DNA of 6,752 nt from Sulfuritalea sp. GTDB lineage: Bacteria; Pseudomonadota; Gammaproteobacteria; Burkholderiales; Rhodocyclaceae. The stretch lies in contig JAIPCS010000178.1 in assembly GCA_021738105.1 (NCBI GenBank), forward strand, positions 1-6,752. Reading direction: 5' to 3'. The notes under the pieces are model-generated. The model had not been told where the DNA came from. It saw only the letters and a program-made list of their open reading frames with translations, and did not search any database. Shown here one piece after another: positions 1-5,996 of this stretch. Position numbers and translations under genes: made by a program. Numbering within the stretch: position 1 is the stretch's first letter; each line of letters starts with the position of its first letter.

Positions 1-20
1 AGCGATAAAGCCGCCGAAGC

Positions 21-413
21 TTAGCGCTTCGAGAATTGCTTGCGCCGACGCGCCTTGCGGAAACCTACCTTCTTACGCTCGACCTCGCGCGCATCACGAG
101 TAACGAAGCCCGCGGTAGACAATGCCGGCTTGAGAGTTGCATCGTACTCGATCAGTGCACGAGTAATTCCGTGGCGTACGGCACCGGCCTGACCGGACTC
201 TCCTCCGCCTTCAACATTCACAAGGATGTCAAAAGTATTGGTGTGCTGGGTCAGTTCCAGCGGCTGACGCACGACCATACGGCCTGTTTCGCGTGAAAAG
301 AATTCGTCGACCGGCTTGTCGTTGACCACGAACTTGCCACTGCCAGTGCGAAGAAACACGCGGGCAATGGCGGTTTTGCGGCGACCGGTACCGTAATATT
401 GGGTGACTGCCAT
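21..413 (-). CDS. rpsI: Small ribosomal subunit protein uS9 (S9)
   Basis: Ribosomal protein S9 of the 30S subunit. In the family it binds the head of 16S rRNA, and its basic C-terminal tail reaches the P-site tRNA anticodon stem. The 130-residue product has the usual bacterial length. It starts with the family hallmark [16 protein letters not shown] (residues 6-21), has the central [15 protein letters not shown] stretch (about 69-83), and ends in an arginine/lysine-rich tail finishing SKR. The start is well fixed: the Shine-Dalgarno AAGGAG lies 5 bases upstream and overlaps the rplM stop codon (TAAGGAG, 425-419). Only 9 bases separate it from rplM, so the two are co-transcribed and probably translationally coupled. 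The ORF is complete. No terminator is visible in the 20 bases left of its stop, so the operon may continue outside the window. Confidence 0.98.
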   Translation of the reverse strand: MAVTQYYGTGRRKTAIARVFLRTGSGKFVVNDKPVDEFFSRETGRMVVRQPLELTQHTNTFDILVNVEGGGESGQAGAVRHGITRALIEYDATLKPALSTAGFVTRDAREVERKKVGFRKARRRKQFSKR

Positions 414-422
414 GAGAACTCC

Positions 423-851
423 TTAGATTTCCAGTGCCTTGGGCATCTGGGCAGCGTGCGGGTGGGCAGCGCCGGCGTAGCATTTCATTTTCTTGAGCAT
501 CGCGTAGCCCAGTGGGCCCTTGGGCAGCATGCCCTTGACAGCTTTCTCCAGGATGCGACCGGGGAAACGCTGCTGCAGCTTGGTGAAGTTGGTTTCGTTG
601 ATACCGCCCGGGTAGCCGGTATGACGATAATACTTCTTGTCCTCAGACTTGTTGCCAGTAACGCGCAACTTCTCGACGTTCACCACAACGATGTAATCGC
701 CGGTATCAACGTGAGGCGTGTAGATGGGCTTGTGCTTGCCGCGCAGTCGGTGAGCAATGGCGGCAGCCAGACGGCCGAGCACCTTGTCCGTGGCATCGAC
801 GACAACCCAGTCGTGCTGGACTTCATGCGGCTTGGCGGAAAATGTTTTCAT
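423..851 (-). CDS. rplM: Large ribosomal subunit protein uL13 (L13)
   Basis: Ribosomal protein L13, an early-assembling 50S protein that binds 23S rRNA. From the ATG at 851 the product is 142 residues, the same as in E. coli. It begins [11 protein letters not shown], has the [15 protein letters not shown] stretch (15-29) and carries the L13 signature region [19 protein letters not shown] (about 105-123), followed by YAGAAHPH. The reading frame is open back to an ATG at 905, but I reject those 18 extra residues. They match nothing in the family, they would cover the leader, and AAGGA (863-867 on the complement) sits 11 bases before 851. rpsI follows after 9 bases. A sigma-70 promoter and an 80-base leader lie upstream. 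In E. coli L13 is reported to repress its own operon at translation, and a similar control here is possible but not shown. Confidence 0.98.
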   Translation of the reverse strand: MKTFSAKPHEVQHDWVVVDATDKVLGRLAAAIAHRLRGKHKPIYTPHVDTGDYIVVVNVEKLRVTGNKSEDKKYYRHTGYPGGINETNFTKLQQRFPGRILEKAVKGMLPKGPLGYAMLKKMKCYAGAAHPHAAQMPKALEI

Positions 852-889
852 TCTCGTGGTATTCCTTGCTTGCTTCAGTAACCCGGCCT

Positions 890-920
890 GCGCAGACACG
901 GGCAAACTCTACCCATGCGC
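890..920 (-). promoter_or_regulatory. Possible hairpin in the rplM mRNA leader
   Basis: In the leader transcript GCGCA (920-916) can pair with UGCGC (894-890), and inside this UGGG (915-912) pairs with CCCG (902-899, one G-U pair). That leaves a 9-base loop and a 4-base bulge on the 3' side. The structure ends about 40 bases before the start codon. Its place suggests a site for operon autoregulation by L13, but no alignment supports it and similar hairpins occur by chance. Confidence 0.3.
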
Positions 921-937
921 TTCTCGGAAAGCCGAGC

Positions 938-967
938 ATTCTAACCAACCGCTAAAGCCTCTGTCAA
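938..967 (-). promoter_or_regulatory. Sigma-70 promoter of rplM-rpsI
   Basis: On the minus strand a perfect -35 box TTGACA (complement of 962-967) is followed by an 18-base spacer and the -10 box TAGAAT (complement of 938-943, five of six consensus bases). Transcription would start near 931, giving an mRNA leader of about 80 bases before the rplM ATG at 851. The match and position fit the strong promoter expected for a ribosomal protein operon. Confidence 0.75.
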
Positions 968-1142
968 ATCTAAGTTCGATGACTGAACGCTCTTAGGACA
1001 GCGACTCGTTTTCATATTGCCCAAATTTCGAGACTTTGGAGCTATCCCAAAGCTTCCGGCCAGACTGCTGCAACACGCCTGTAAAAGCAGTTGCAATAGA
1101 TCCTCGCCGACCTCCGGCACAGGAATGCTGTTTTGCGCGCAG
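968..1142. other. Intergenic stretch between the transporter gene and the rplM promoter
   Basis: About 175 bases follow the stop of the YeeE/YedE-family gene before the rplM -35 box. I see no gene here. ORFs crossing it lack a Shine-Dalgarno site or family resemblance. It contains a short dyad (CTTTGG at 1034-1039, CCAAAG at 1047-1052) and a CCAAA at 1021-1025 that could pair with the same bases. None of these is followed by a U-run on either strand, so I do not call a terminator. Confidence 0.6.
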
Positions 1143-2261
1143 TTAAACTTCGCGCATCATGCGCCAATACTCGAACTTCATCGTCGCGGCGGCACCGGTC
1201 ACGATGGCTGCGAAAGTGATAATGGCCCCGACCGACAGGGTGGAAAATCCGGTAATGCCCTGGCCGACGGTGCAGCCCATGGCTGTGACTCCACCGAATC
1301 CCATCAGTACTCCGCCAATAATGTGGCGGAACATGTCCTGAGCCGAAACAAAATGCTCCCATCGAAATGCCTTGGTAAGAATCGCGTAGACGAAGGACCC
1401 GATTCCAACACCAAATACCGTCGCGATGCCCCAGGTAACCACGGTGCTCCGGTCGGTCCACAACGACCACAATTCAAGCGTATAGCCTGACGGCGCGATG
1501 AAGGACATCGACTCGGCCAACCGGGAATTGGTACCGATCGCCATCTCGGTCAAGGTTTCGGGATTTTCGGCCCAGCCCAATTTTCCTGTCACGTACCAGC
1601 CGGCTATGACTACTCCGCCCAGTACAAGTCCGGCGATAAGATTGTCCTTTTGTTCCCAGAAAGACTTGCTGAACAGAACAAATGCCATCAAGGCGCAAGA
1701 CAGTATCAGCGCTATTACCAGCTCCGCCGTGCCTAGACTCATGCCGAGGCTGGTATGAAGCAAGTGGGGAATGGTCTGATTGGTCTGCAAATGTAAGGTT
1801 ACGGACGGTGCCTGGAGCCATTCAATTCGAGGTACCGCAAGAATTCCTCGCAAGGTGACATTGGCAGAGTAGGCCAAGTAGATGAACACCACCACGGCCT
1901 TGAGGTTGCCACCACCCACGCGCACCAGCGTCTTGTTACCGCATCCTGAGGCCAACGTCATGCCAATACCGAATATCAGTCCACCAGCCAAGTGCGCCAT
2001 CCAAGGCAAATTCTGGCCGGTGTAGATAGTGTTGGCCAGATTGATGGTGCCTGTATAGGCTAGGATATTGGTACCCAGTATGGCAACGCCAATGGCCAGC
2101 AACCATGCCCGCATGCGCCCCCAATCACCCATATTGACCACATCCGATACTGCACCCATGGTGCAGAAATTGGTCTTGTTGGCGATAAAGCCAAAGATGA
2201 AACCGAGCCCGAAACCCCACCAGACAACTGTCTTGGCGATTGCCTGCACTTCTTCAGCCAT
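1143..2261 (-). CDS. YeeE/YedE-family membrane transporter (possible thiosulfate/sulfur-compound uptake)
   Basis: Integral inner-membrane protein of 372 residues in the YeeE/YedE (DUF395) family, of which one characterised member, TsuA of Spirochaeta thermophila, imports thiosulfate. About nine hydrophobic segments are visible, near residues 12-27, 51-70, 86-105, 122-138, 173-197, 206-224, 274-296, 312-328 and 340-360. The family motifs appear as two loosely repeated halves: NFCTMGAVSDVV (31-42), GMTLASGCGNKTLVRVGGGN (100-119) and GFGGVTAMGCTVGQGITGFS (321-340). Cysteines 33, 107 and 330 sit in these motifs, and Cys189 lies in a membrane segment. The second-half counterpart of the NFC motif, around residues 240-256, has no cysteine. 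AAGGA lies about 10 bases before the ATG. No TusA-like partner or sulfur gene adjoins it, so the substrate is uncertain. The gene lies between queC and rplM on the same strand, with gaps large enough for separate transcription. Confidence 0.88.
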   Translation of the reverse strand: MAEEVQAIAKTVVWWGFGLGFIFGFIANKTNFCTMGAVSDVVNMGDWGRMRAWLLAIGVAILGTNILAYTGTINLANTIYTGQNLPWMAHLAGGLIFGIGMTLASGCGNKTLVRVGGGNLKAVVVFIYLAYSANVTLRGILAVPRIEWLQAPSVTLHLQTNQTIPHLLHTSLGMSLGTAELVIALILSCALMAFVLFSKSFWEQKDNLIAGLVLGGVVIAGWYVTGKLGWAENPETLTEMAIGTNSRLAESMSFIAPSGYTLELWSLWTDRSTVVTWGIATVFGVGIGSFVYAILTKAFRWEHFVSAQDMFRHIIGGVLMGFGGVTAMGCTVGQGITGFSTLSVGAIITFAAIVTGAAATMKFEYWRMMREV

Positions 2262-2289
2262 GTTGCGTCATCCTTTGGAGAGTTGTGGT

Positions 2290-2295
2290 TTTATA
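2290..2295 (-). promoter_or_regulatory. Possible -10 box for the YeeE/YedE-family gene
   Basis: TATAAA on the minus strand lies 28 bases before the start codon, a good place for a -10 box. No convincing -35 hexamer lies 16-18 bases upstream (TGATTC at 17). A 5+5 base dyad, GATTC-N5-GAATC (2303-2317), occupies the spacer. The call rests on the -10 box alone. Confidence 0.3.
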
Positions 2296-2367
2296 GGGCG
2301 TCGATTCTCCACGAATCACTGCTGGGCCCAATTCAAAGCATCGCTCTAAAAATAACTTTGCTCTATT

Positions 2368-3048
2368 TCAGCTTCTACTAATATATCTCGTGGGATCAAG
2401 CTGGCCGGAGGCATCAAAGCCCTCGCGCCGCAAACGGCACGAATCGCACAAGCCACAGGCCCTGCCAGCAGGGTCGGCCTGATAACAGGATACTGTCAGC
2501 CCATAATCGACGCCGAGCCGGGTACCTTCGGCGATGATCTGAACTTTGCTCATATTCATCAAGGGTGCGTGCACTTGCAGAGGTCGCCCTTCGACTGCCG
2601 CCTTGGTGGCCAGATTGGCAAGCGCTTCGAAAGCACGGATGAATTCCGGACGACAGTCCGGATATCCCGAATAGTCGACGGCATTCACCCCTACAAAAAT
2701 GTCCTGCGCACCCAGTACCTCAGCCCAGGCCAGCGCCAGGGAAAGCATGATGGTATTGCGTGCCGGTACATAGGTGACCGGTATGCCGGGCTGAACGCCC
2801 GCGGTCGGTACGTCAATCGAGCGATCGGTCAGAGCAGAGCCTCCCAACTGTGCGAGATCAAGCTTCAGCACGCGATGGGCGCTTGCCCCCAGTGCCTTTG
2901 CAACCCGGGTTGACGCATTCAGTTCAGCGCCGTGGCGCTGCCCATAATCCAAAGAGAGGCAATGACACGAAAAGCCCTGTTCCCGCGCCAAGGCAAGCAC
3001 AGTGGCGGAGTCAAGTCCGCCGGAAAGTAAAATGACTGCTGGTTTCAT
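2368..3048 (-). CDS. queC: 7-cyano-7-deazaguanine (preQ0) synthase QueC
   Basis: QueC makes preQ0 from 7-carboxy-7-deazaguanine, ammonia and ATP, in the cytoplasmic pathway to queuosine at tRNA wobble position 34. The 226-residue product is full length for the family. It has the PP-loop ATP-binding motif SGGLDS (9-14), the LDYGQRH motif (33-39), VPARNTIML (94-102), [17 protein letters not shown] (120-136), and four zinc-binding cysteines at 188, 198, 201 and 204 (the last three in CGLCDSC). The start at 3048 gives the canonical N-terminus [14 protein letters not shown]. No good Shine-Dalgarno site precedes it. It diverges from miaB across 135 bases. No other queuosine gene (queD, queE, queF) is in the window. 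After its stop 106 bases run to the transporter gene, with no clear terminator. Confidence 0.97.
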   Translation of the reverse strand: MKPAVILLSGGLDSATVLALAREQGFSCHCLSLDYGQRHGAELNASTRVAKALGASAHRVLKLDLAQLGGSALTDRSIDVPTAGVQPGIPVTYVPARNTIMLSLALAWAEVLGAQDIFVGVNAVDYSGYPDCRPEFIRAFEALANLATKAAVEGRPLQVHAPLMNMSKVQIIAEGTRLGVDYGLTVSCYQADPAGRACGLCDSCRLRREGFDASGQLDPTRYISRS

Positions 3049-3064
3049 CGGTGCGATGGTAGCA

Positions 3065-3087
3065 AACAGGCGACTTCGATGCCTGTT
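3065..3087. promoter_or_regulatory. Perfect inverted repeat between queC and miaB (possible operator)
   Basis: AACAGGC (3065-3071) and GCCTGTT (3081-3087) are exact reverse complements separated by 9 bases. The dyad begins 17 bases from the queC start codon and ends one base before the TATAAT box pointing toward miaB. It therefore covers the spacer/-35 zone of that promoter and the 5' leader of queC. It could be a regulator's operator or a leader hairpin. It does not resemble a preQ1 riboswitch. Confidence 0.4.
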
Positions 3088-3088
3088 C

Positions 3089-3094
3089 TATAAT
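3089..3094 (+). promoter_or_regulatory. -10 box, likely promoter of the miaB operon
   Basis: A perfect TATAAT lies 90 bases before the miaB ATG. No TTGACA-like -35 hexamer is found 16-18 bases upstream, where the inverted repeat sits, so the promoter may need an activator or be weak. The overlapping complement TATTAT (3095-3090) could serve as a -10 box for queC in the other direction. Confidence 0.45.
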
Positions 3095-3183
3095 ATTTGT
3101 CCTGAATCATTTCATTGCGGCGCCAGTTTTATTGCTGCTGAACCCAGCCTGTGGCACTGCTTCGCTTCTTCCGGTAATAGACG

Positions 3184-4536
3184 ATGGCCAAGAAAGTTTA
3201 CATTCGCACCTTCGGTTGCCAGATGAACGAGTATGACTCGGACAAGATGACGGACTTGCTTGCTGGCAGCGAAGATGCAATAAAAACCGACAAGCCCGAG
3301 GACGCCGACATCATTCTGTTCAACACCTGCTCCGTGCGGGAAAAAGCTCAGGAAAAGGTGTTCCACGATCTTGGCAGGATCAAACATCTCAAGCAGCTAA
3401 ATCCCAAACTGGTGATAGGTGTCGGGGGTTGTGTGGCCAGTCAGGAAGGCGAAGCCATTATCGCCCGAGCACCCTATGTAGATGTCGTCTTTGGTCCCCA
3501 GACCCTGCACCGGCTGCCGCAATTGATTGCCGCACGCCGCAGCAGTGGCAAAGCGCAGGTGGATATATCGTTCCCGGAAATCGAAAAGTTCGACGCACTG
3601 CCTGCCGCCAGCGTGACCGGTACATCGGCTTTTGTCTCAATCATGGAAGGCTGCTCAAAATACTGCAGCTTTTGTGTCGTGCCCTACACCCGTGGCGAGG
3701 AAGTCTCGCGCCCTCTGGCCGATGTCCTGTCAGAAATTGAAGGTTTGGTAGCAAGAGGCGTCCGTGAAGTGACACTTTTAGGCCAGAACGTCAATGCCTA
3801 CCGGGGCAGTATGGATGACGGCGACACGGCGGATCTGGCTTTTCTGATCGAAGCGCTCTCCAATATGGAAGGTATCGAGCGAATTCGCTATACAACCTCC
3901 CACCCGCGCGAAATGACCCAGCGCCTTATCGATACCTACCGCAACACACCTAAACTCGTGTCGCATCTGCATTTACCGGTGCAGTCAGGATCAGACCGTG
4001 TTCTCGCGGCGATGAAAAGAGGCTACTCGGTACTCGAATTCAAGTCGCTGGTAAAAAAACTTCGCGCAGCACGGCCTGATCTTTCTCTTTCATCCGACTT
4101 CATCATTGGCTTTCCGGGGGAAACCGAAGAAGACTTCGAAAAGACAATGCACTTGGTCGAAGAACTGAATTTTGACAACAGCTTCTCTTTTGTCTACAGC
4201 GCGAGGCCGGGCACACCCGCCGCCGATATGCTCGACGACACACCACCCGAGTTAAAGATCAGCCGCTTGATGCGTTTGCAGAAAACCATCGAGACGCAGG
4301 CGCTGAAGATCAGTCAGGCCATGGTTGGCACCACCCAGCGGGTCCTCGTCGAGGGGCACGCACGCAAGGATGCCGATGAACTGGCTGGGCGCACTGATAA
4401 CAATCGCGTGGTCAATTTTGCCGGTAACGAAAGACTGATTGGTTGCTTCATGGATGTCGTGATCACCGCTGCGCTGCCTCACAGCTTGCGTGGCGAGATC
4501 GTCAAACTTCCCGAACCGGTTGCCATGGCGGTTTAA
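3184..4536 (+). CDS. miaB: tRNA-2-methylthio-N6-dimethylallyladenosine synthase MiaB
   Basis: MiaB is a radical SAM methylthiotransferase that converts i6A37 to ms2i6A37 in tRNAs reading UNN codons, using two 4Fe-4S clusters. The 450-residue product is full length. The N-terminal UPF0004 domain holds cluster-binding Cys12 ([13 protein letters not shown]), Cys49 (NTCSVREKA) and Cys83 ([11 protein letters not shown]). The radical SAM domain has Cys157, Cys161 and Cys164 in [18 protein letters not shown], followed by LLGQNVNAY (198-206), [13 protein letters not shown] (262-274) and [14 protein letters not shown] (305-318). The C-terminal TRAM domain covers about 383-441. The start at 3184 gives the normal [15 protein letters not shown] beginning, although its Shine-Dalgarno site is poor. 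It is the first gene of the plus-strand group leading into phoH-like, ybeY and corC, a neighbourhood conserved in many proteobacteria. Confidence 0.98.
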   Translation: MAKKVYIRTFGCQMNEYDSDKMTDLLAGSEDAIKTDKPEDADIILFNTCSVREKAQEKVFHDLGRIKHLKQLNPKLVIGVGGCVASQEGEAIIARAPYVDVVFGPQTLHRLPQLIAARRSSGKAQVDISFPEIEKFDALPAASVTGTSAFVSIMEGCSKYCSFCVVPYTRGEEVSRPLADVLSEIEGLVARGVREVTLLGQNVNAYRGSMDDGDTADLAFLIEALSNMEGIERIRYTTSHPREMTQRLIDTYRNTPKLVSHLHLPVQSGSDRVLAAMKRGYSVLEFKSLVKKLRAARPDLSLSSDFIIGFPGETEEDFEKTMHLVEELNFDNSFSFVYSARPGTPAADMLDDTPPELKISRLMRLQKTIETQALKISQAMVGTTQRVLVEGHARKDADELAGRTDNNRVVNFAGNERLIGCFMDVVITAALPHSLRGEIVKLPEPVAMAV

Positions 4537-5561
4537 ACCCGAGATCGCCCTCACCTGGACAAGATACCCTGAGCTCAATACTGCGGAACCCGAAGCCAAG
4601 ACCGCTGGCGCTTTCCCTGCAGCCGCTCGACAACGCGCGACTGCAAAACCTCTGTGGCTCCCTTGACGAGAATCTGCGCCAGATTGAAGCCGCTTTCGAC
4701 ATCACCATCAGCCGCCGTGGCCAGTACTGCCGGATTAACGGCGAGCCGGCGCAGGCGCGACTGGCCACCCGGGCCTTGCAGCATTTTTATGAGCTGGCAA
4801 AAGAGCCTTTGTCCATCGACGAAATTCAGCTTGGGCTGATAGAAATATCACGCAATCGAAATACGCATCCGCCGGTTCCGTCAAGTGCGGGTCTGCTGAC
4901 GCGAAAGACCGACCTGCATGCGCGAACTCCCAACCAGGCGGGCTACCTGCAAAATATTCAGGATCACGACATCACATTCGGCATCGGCCCCGCAGGTACC
5001 GGAAAGACTTATCTCGCCGTTGCCTCTGCAATCGACGCCCTGGAACGCGATCAGGTCAGTCGAATCGTTCTCACCCGACCCGCGGTCGAGGCCGGCGAGC
5101 GACTCGGGTTTTTGCCCGGCGATCTGGCGCAGAAAATCGACCCCTACTTGCGACCGCTCTACGACGCGCTCTACGATCTGATGGGTTTTGAAAAAGTGTC
5201 GAAGCTTTTCGAGAAGCAAACCATTGAGATCGCACCGCTGGCGTACATGCGTGGTCGCACTTTGAATCACGCCTTCATCATTCTTGACGAGGCACAGAAC
5301 ACCACGCCCGAGCAGATGAAAATGTTCCTGACGCGTATCGGCATCGGAGCCAAGGCGGTCGTCACTGGTGACGTGACACAAATCGATTTGCCACGCGGGC
5401 AGAAGTCGGGGCTGGTCGAAGCGCGCAGAATCCTGGCGGCAGTCCGCGGTCTCGCGTTCACGGATTTTGATGCCTCCGACGTGGTGCGACATCCGCTGGT
5501 GGCACGCATTGTCGATGCTTATGAAAAACATGACAGCAACCGCCACACGCCACCTGCCTGA
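4443..5561 (+). CDS. ybeZ: PhoH-like ATPase (YbeZ)
   Basis: Cytoplasmic PhoH-family P-loop ATPase, usually encoded next to YbeY and linked with it in RNA metabolism; its exact role is not settled. Numbering from the ATG at 4443, the conserved N-terminal domain begins near residue 56 ([13 protein letters not shown]). The ATPase domain contains RTPNQAGYL (161-169), Walker A GPAGTGKT (182-189), [10 protein letters not shown] (210-219), [20 protein letters not shown] (221-240), [10 protein letters not shown] (265-274), Walker [10 protein letters not shown] (278-286) and [13 protein letters not shown] (306-318). The start is unresolved. The ATG at 4443 is the only standard in-frame start before the conserved domain, but it lies 94 bases inside miaB, has no Shine-Dalgarno site, and its first 40-odd residues look like read-through of miaB and the spacer. 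A CTG at 4569, with GGA about 10 bases upstream, would give a 330-residue protein close to the family norm. The 3' end overlaps ybeY. Confidence 0.93.
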   Translation: MLHGCRDHRCAASQLAWRDRQTSRTGCHGGLNPRSPSPGQDTLSSILRNPKPRPLALSLQPLDNARLQNLCGSLDENLRQIEAAFDITISRRGQYCRINGEPAQARLATRALQHFYELAKEPLSIDEIQLGLIEISRNRNTHPPVPSSAGLLTRKTDLHARTPNQAGYLQNIQDHDITFGIGPAGTGKTYLAVASAIDALERDQVSRIVLTRPAVEAGERLGFLPGDLAQKIDPYLRPLYDALYDLMGFEKVSKLFEKQTIEIAPLAYMRGRTLNHAFIILDEAQNTTPEQMKMFLTRIGIGAKAVVTGDVTQIDLPRGQKSGLVEARRILAAVRGLAFTDFDASDVVRHPLVARIVDAYEKHDSNRHTPPA

Positions 5562-5994
5562 ACTGCGGCTTGCCGTTCAATATCCGGGCGGCAAAGCCGA
5601 AGCCCCGACCCGTCCCCAGGTGCGCCGCTGGGTTCGAGCGGCCTGCATCCAGGCTGCCGAAGTCACGGTGCGCTTCGTTGACAACGAGGAGGGTCGGCAA
5701 CTCAACCGTGAATACCGTCGTCGCGACTATGCCACCAACGTATTGTCCTTTCCTTACGATTCATTTCATTTCAATGGAGTCTGTGGGGATCTGGTACTGT
5801 GCCTGCCGGTGGTGCGCAGCGAAGCGCTAGCTCAAGGCAAGACGCTGGAAGCCCACTTCGCTCACCTCGTTGTGCATGGTATGCTCCATTTACAGGGCTA
5901 TGACCACGAGACCAACAAGGATGACGCCGAACGTATGGAAGCGGCGGAACGCAAGATCCTCGACAGTCTGGGTTACCCCGATCCTTACGGCTGA
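5530..5994 (+). CDS. ybeY: Endoribonuclease YbeY (rRNA maturation factor)
   Basis: YbeY is a zinc-dependent endoribonuclease family protein needed for 16S rRNA 3'-end maturation and ribosome quality control. From the ATG at 5530 it has 154 residues, about the E. coli length (155). The zinc site is intact: HLVVHGMLHLQGYDH gives His116, His120 and His126. The conserved arginine is present in LNREYRRRDYATNVLSFP (Arg60), followed by GDLVLC (86-91). The frame is open back to 5467 with ATGs at 5515 and 5521 too. I chose 5530 because it leaves the family-like N-terminus and the least overlap, but 5521 is nearly as good and none has a clear Shine-Dalgarno site. It overlaps the end of the phoH-like gene by 32 bases, so translation is probably coupled. 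corC starts 2 bases after its stop. Confidence 0.96.
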   Translation: MTATATRHLPELRLAVQYPGGKAEAPTRPQVRRWVRAACIQAAEVTVRFVDNEEGRQLNREYRRRDYATNVLSFPYDSFHFNGVCGDLVLCLPVVRSEALAQGKTLEAHFAHLVVHGMLHLQGYDHETNKDDAERMEAAERKILDSLGYPDPYG

Positions 5995-5996
5995 CA

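Noticed and set aside
15..31. Hairpin CGAAGC-TTAGC-GCTTCG at the rpsI stop as a terminator
   Set aside because: Its arm lies in the coding sequence for the conserved SKR end, and no U-run follows on the minus strand.
399..881. Plus-strand ORF of 160 codons opposite rplM
   Set aside because: It is an antisense shadow of a certain ribosomal protein gene and resembles no family.
852..905. 18-residue N-terminal extension of L13 from the ATG at 905
   Set aside because: It does not match the family, and the ATG at 851 has a Shine-Dalgarno site and gives the canonical 142 residues.
923..936. CTCGG-N4-CCGAG hairpin upstream of rplM
   Set aside because: It straddles the predicted transcription start near 931, so it would not be whole in the mRNA.
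941..1015. 24-codon minus-strand ORF (begins MKTSRCPKS)
   Set aside because: It covers the rplM -35 box, has only a weak ribosome site and no recognisable similarity.
1017..1490. Plus-strand ORF of 157 codons across the transporter's 3' end
   Set aside because: It is mostly antisense to the transporter gene, has no ribosome binding site and resembles no family.
3049..3095. preQ1 riboswitch in the queC leader
   Set aside because: The leader lacks the characteristic stem with C-rich loop followed by an A-rich tail pairing into it; only the simple dyad is present.
4881..5546. Minus-strand ORF of 221 codons opposite the phoH-like gene
   Set aside because: It is antisense to a well-conserved ATPase and resembles no known family.
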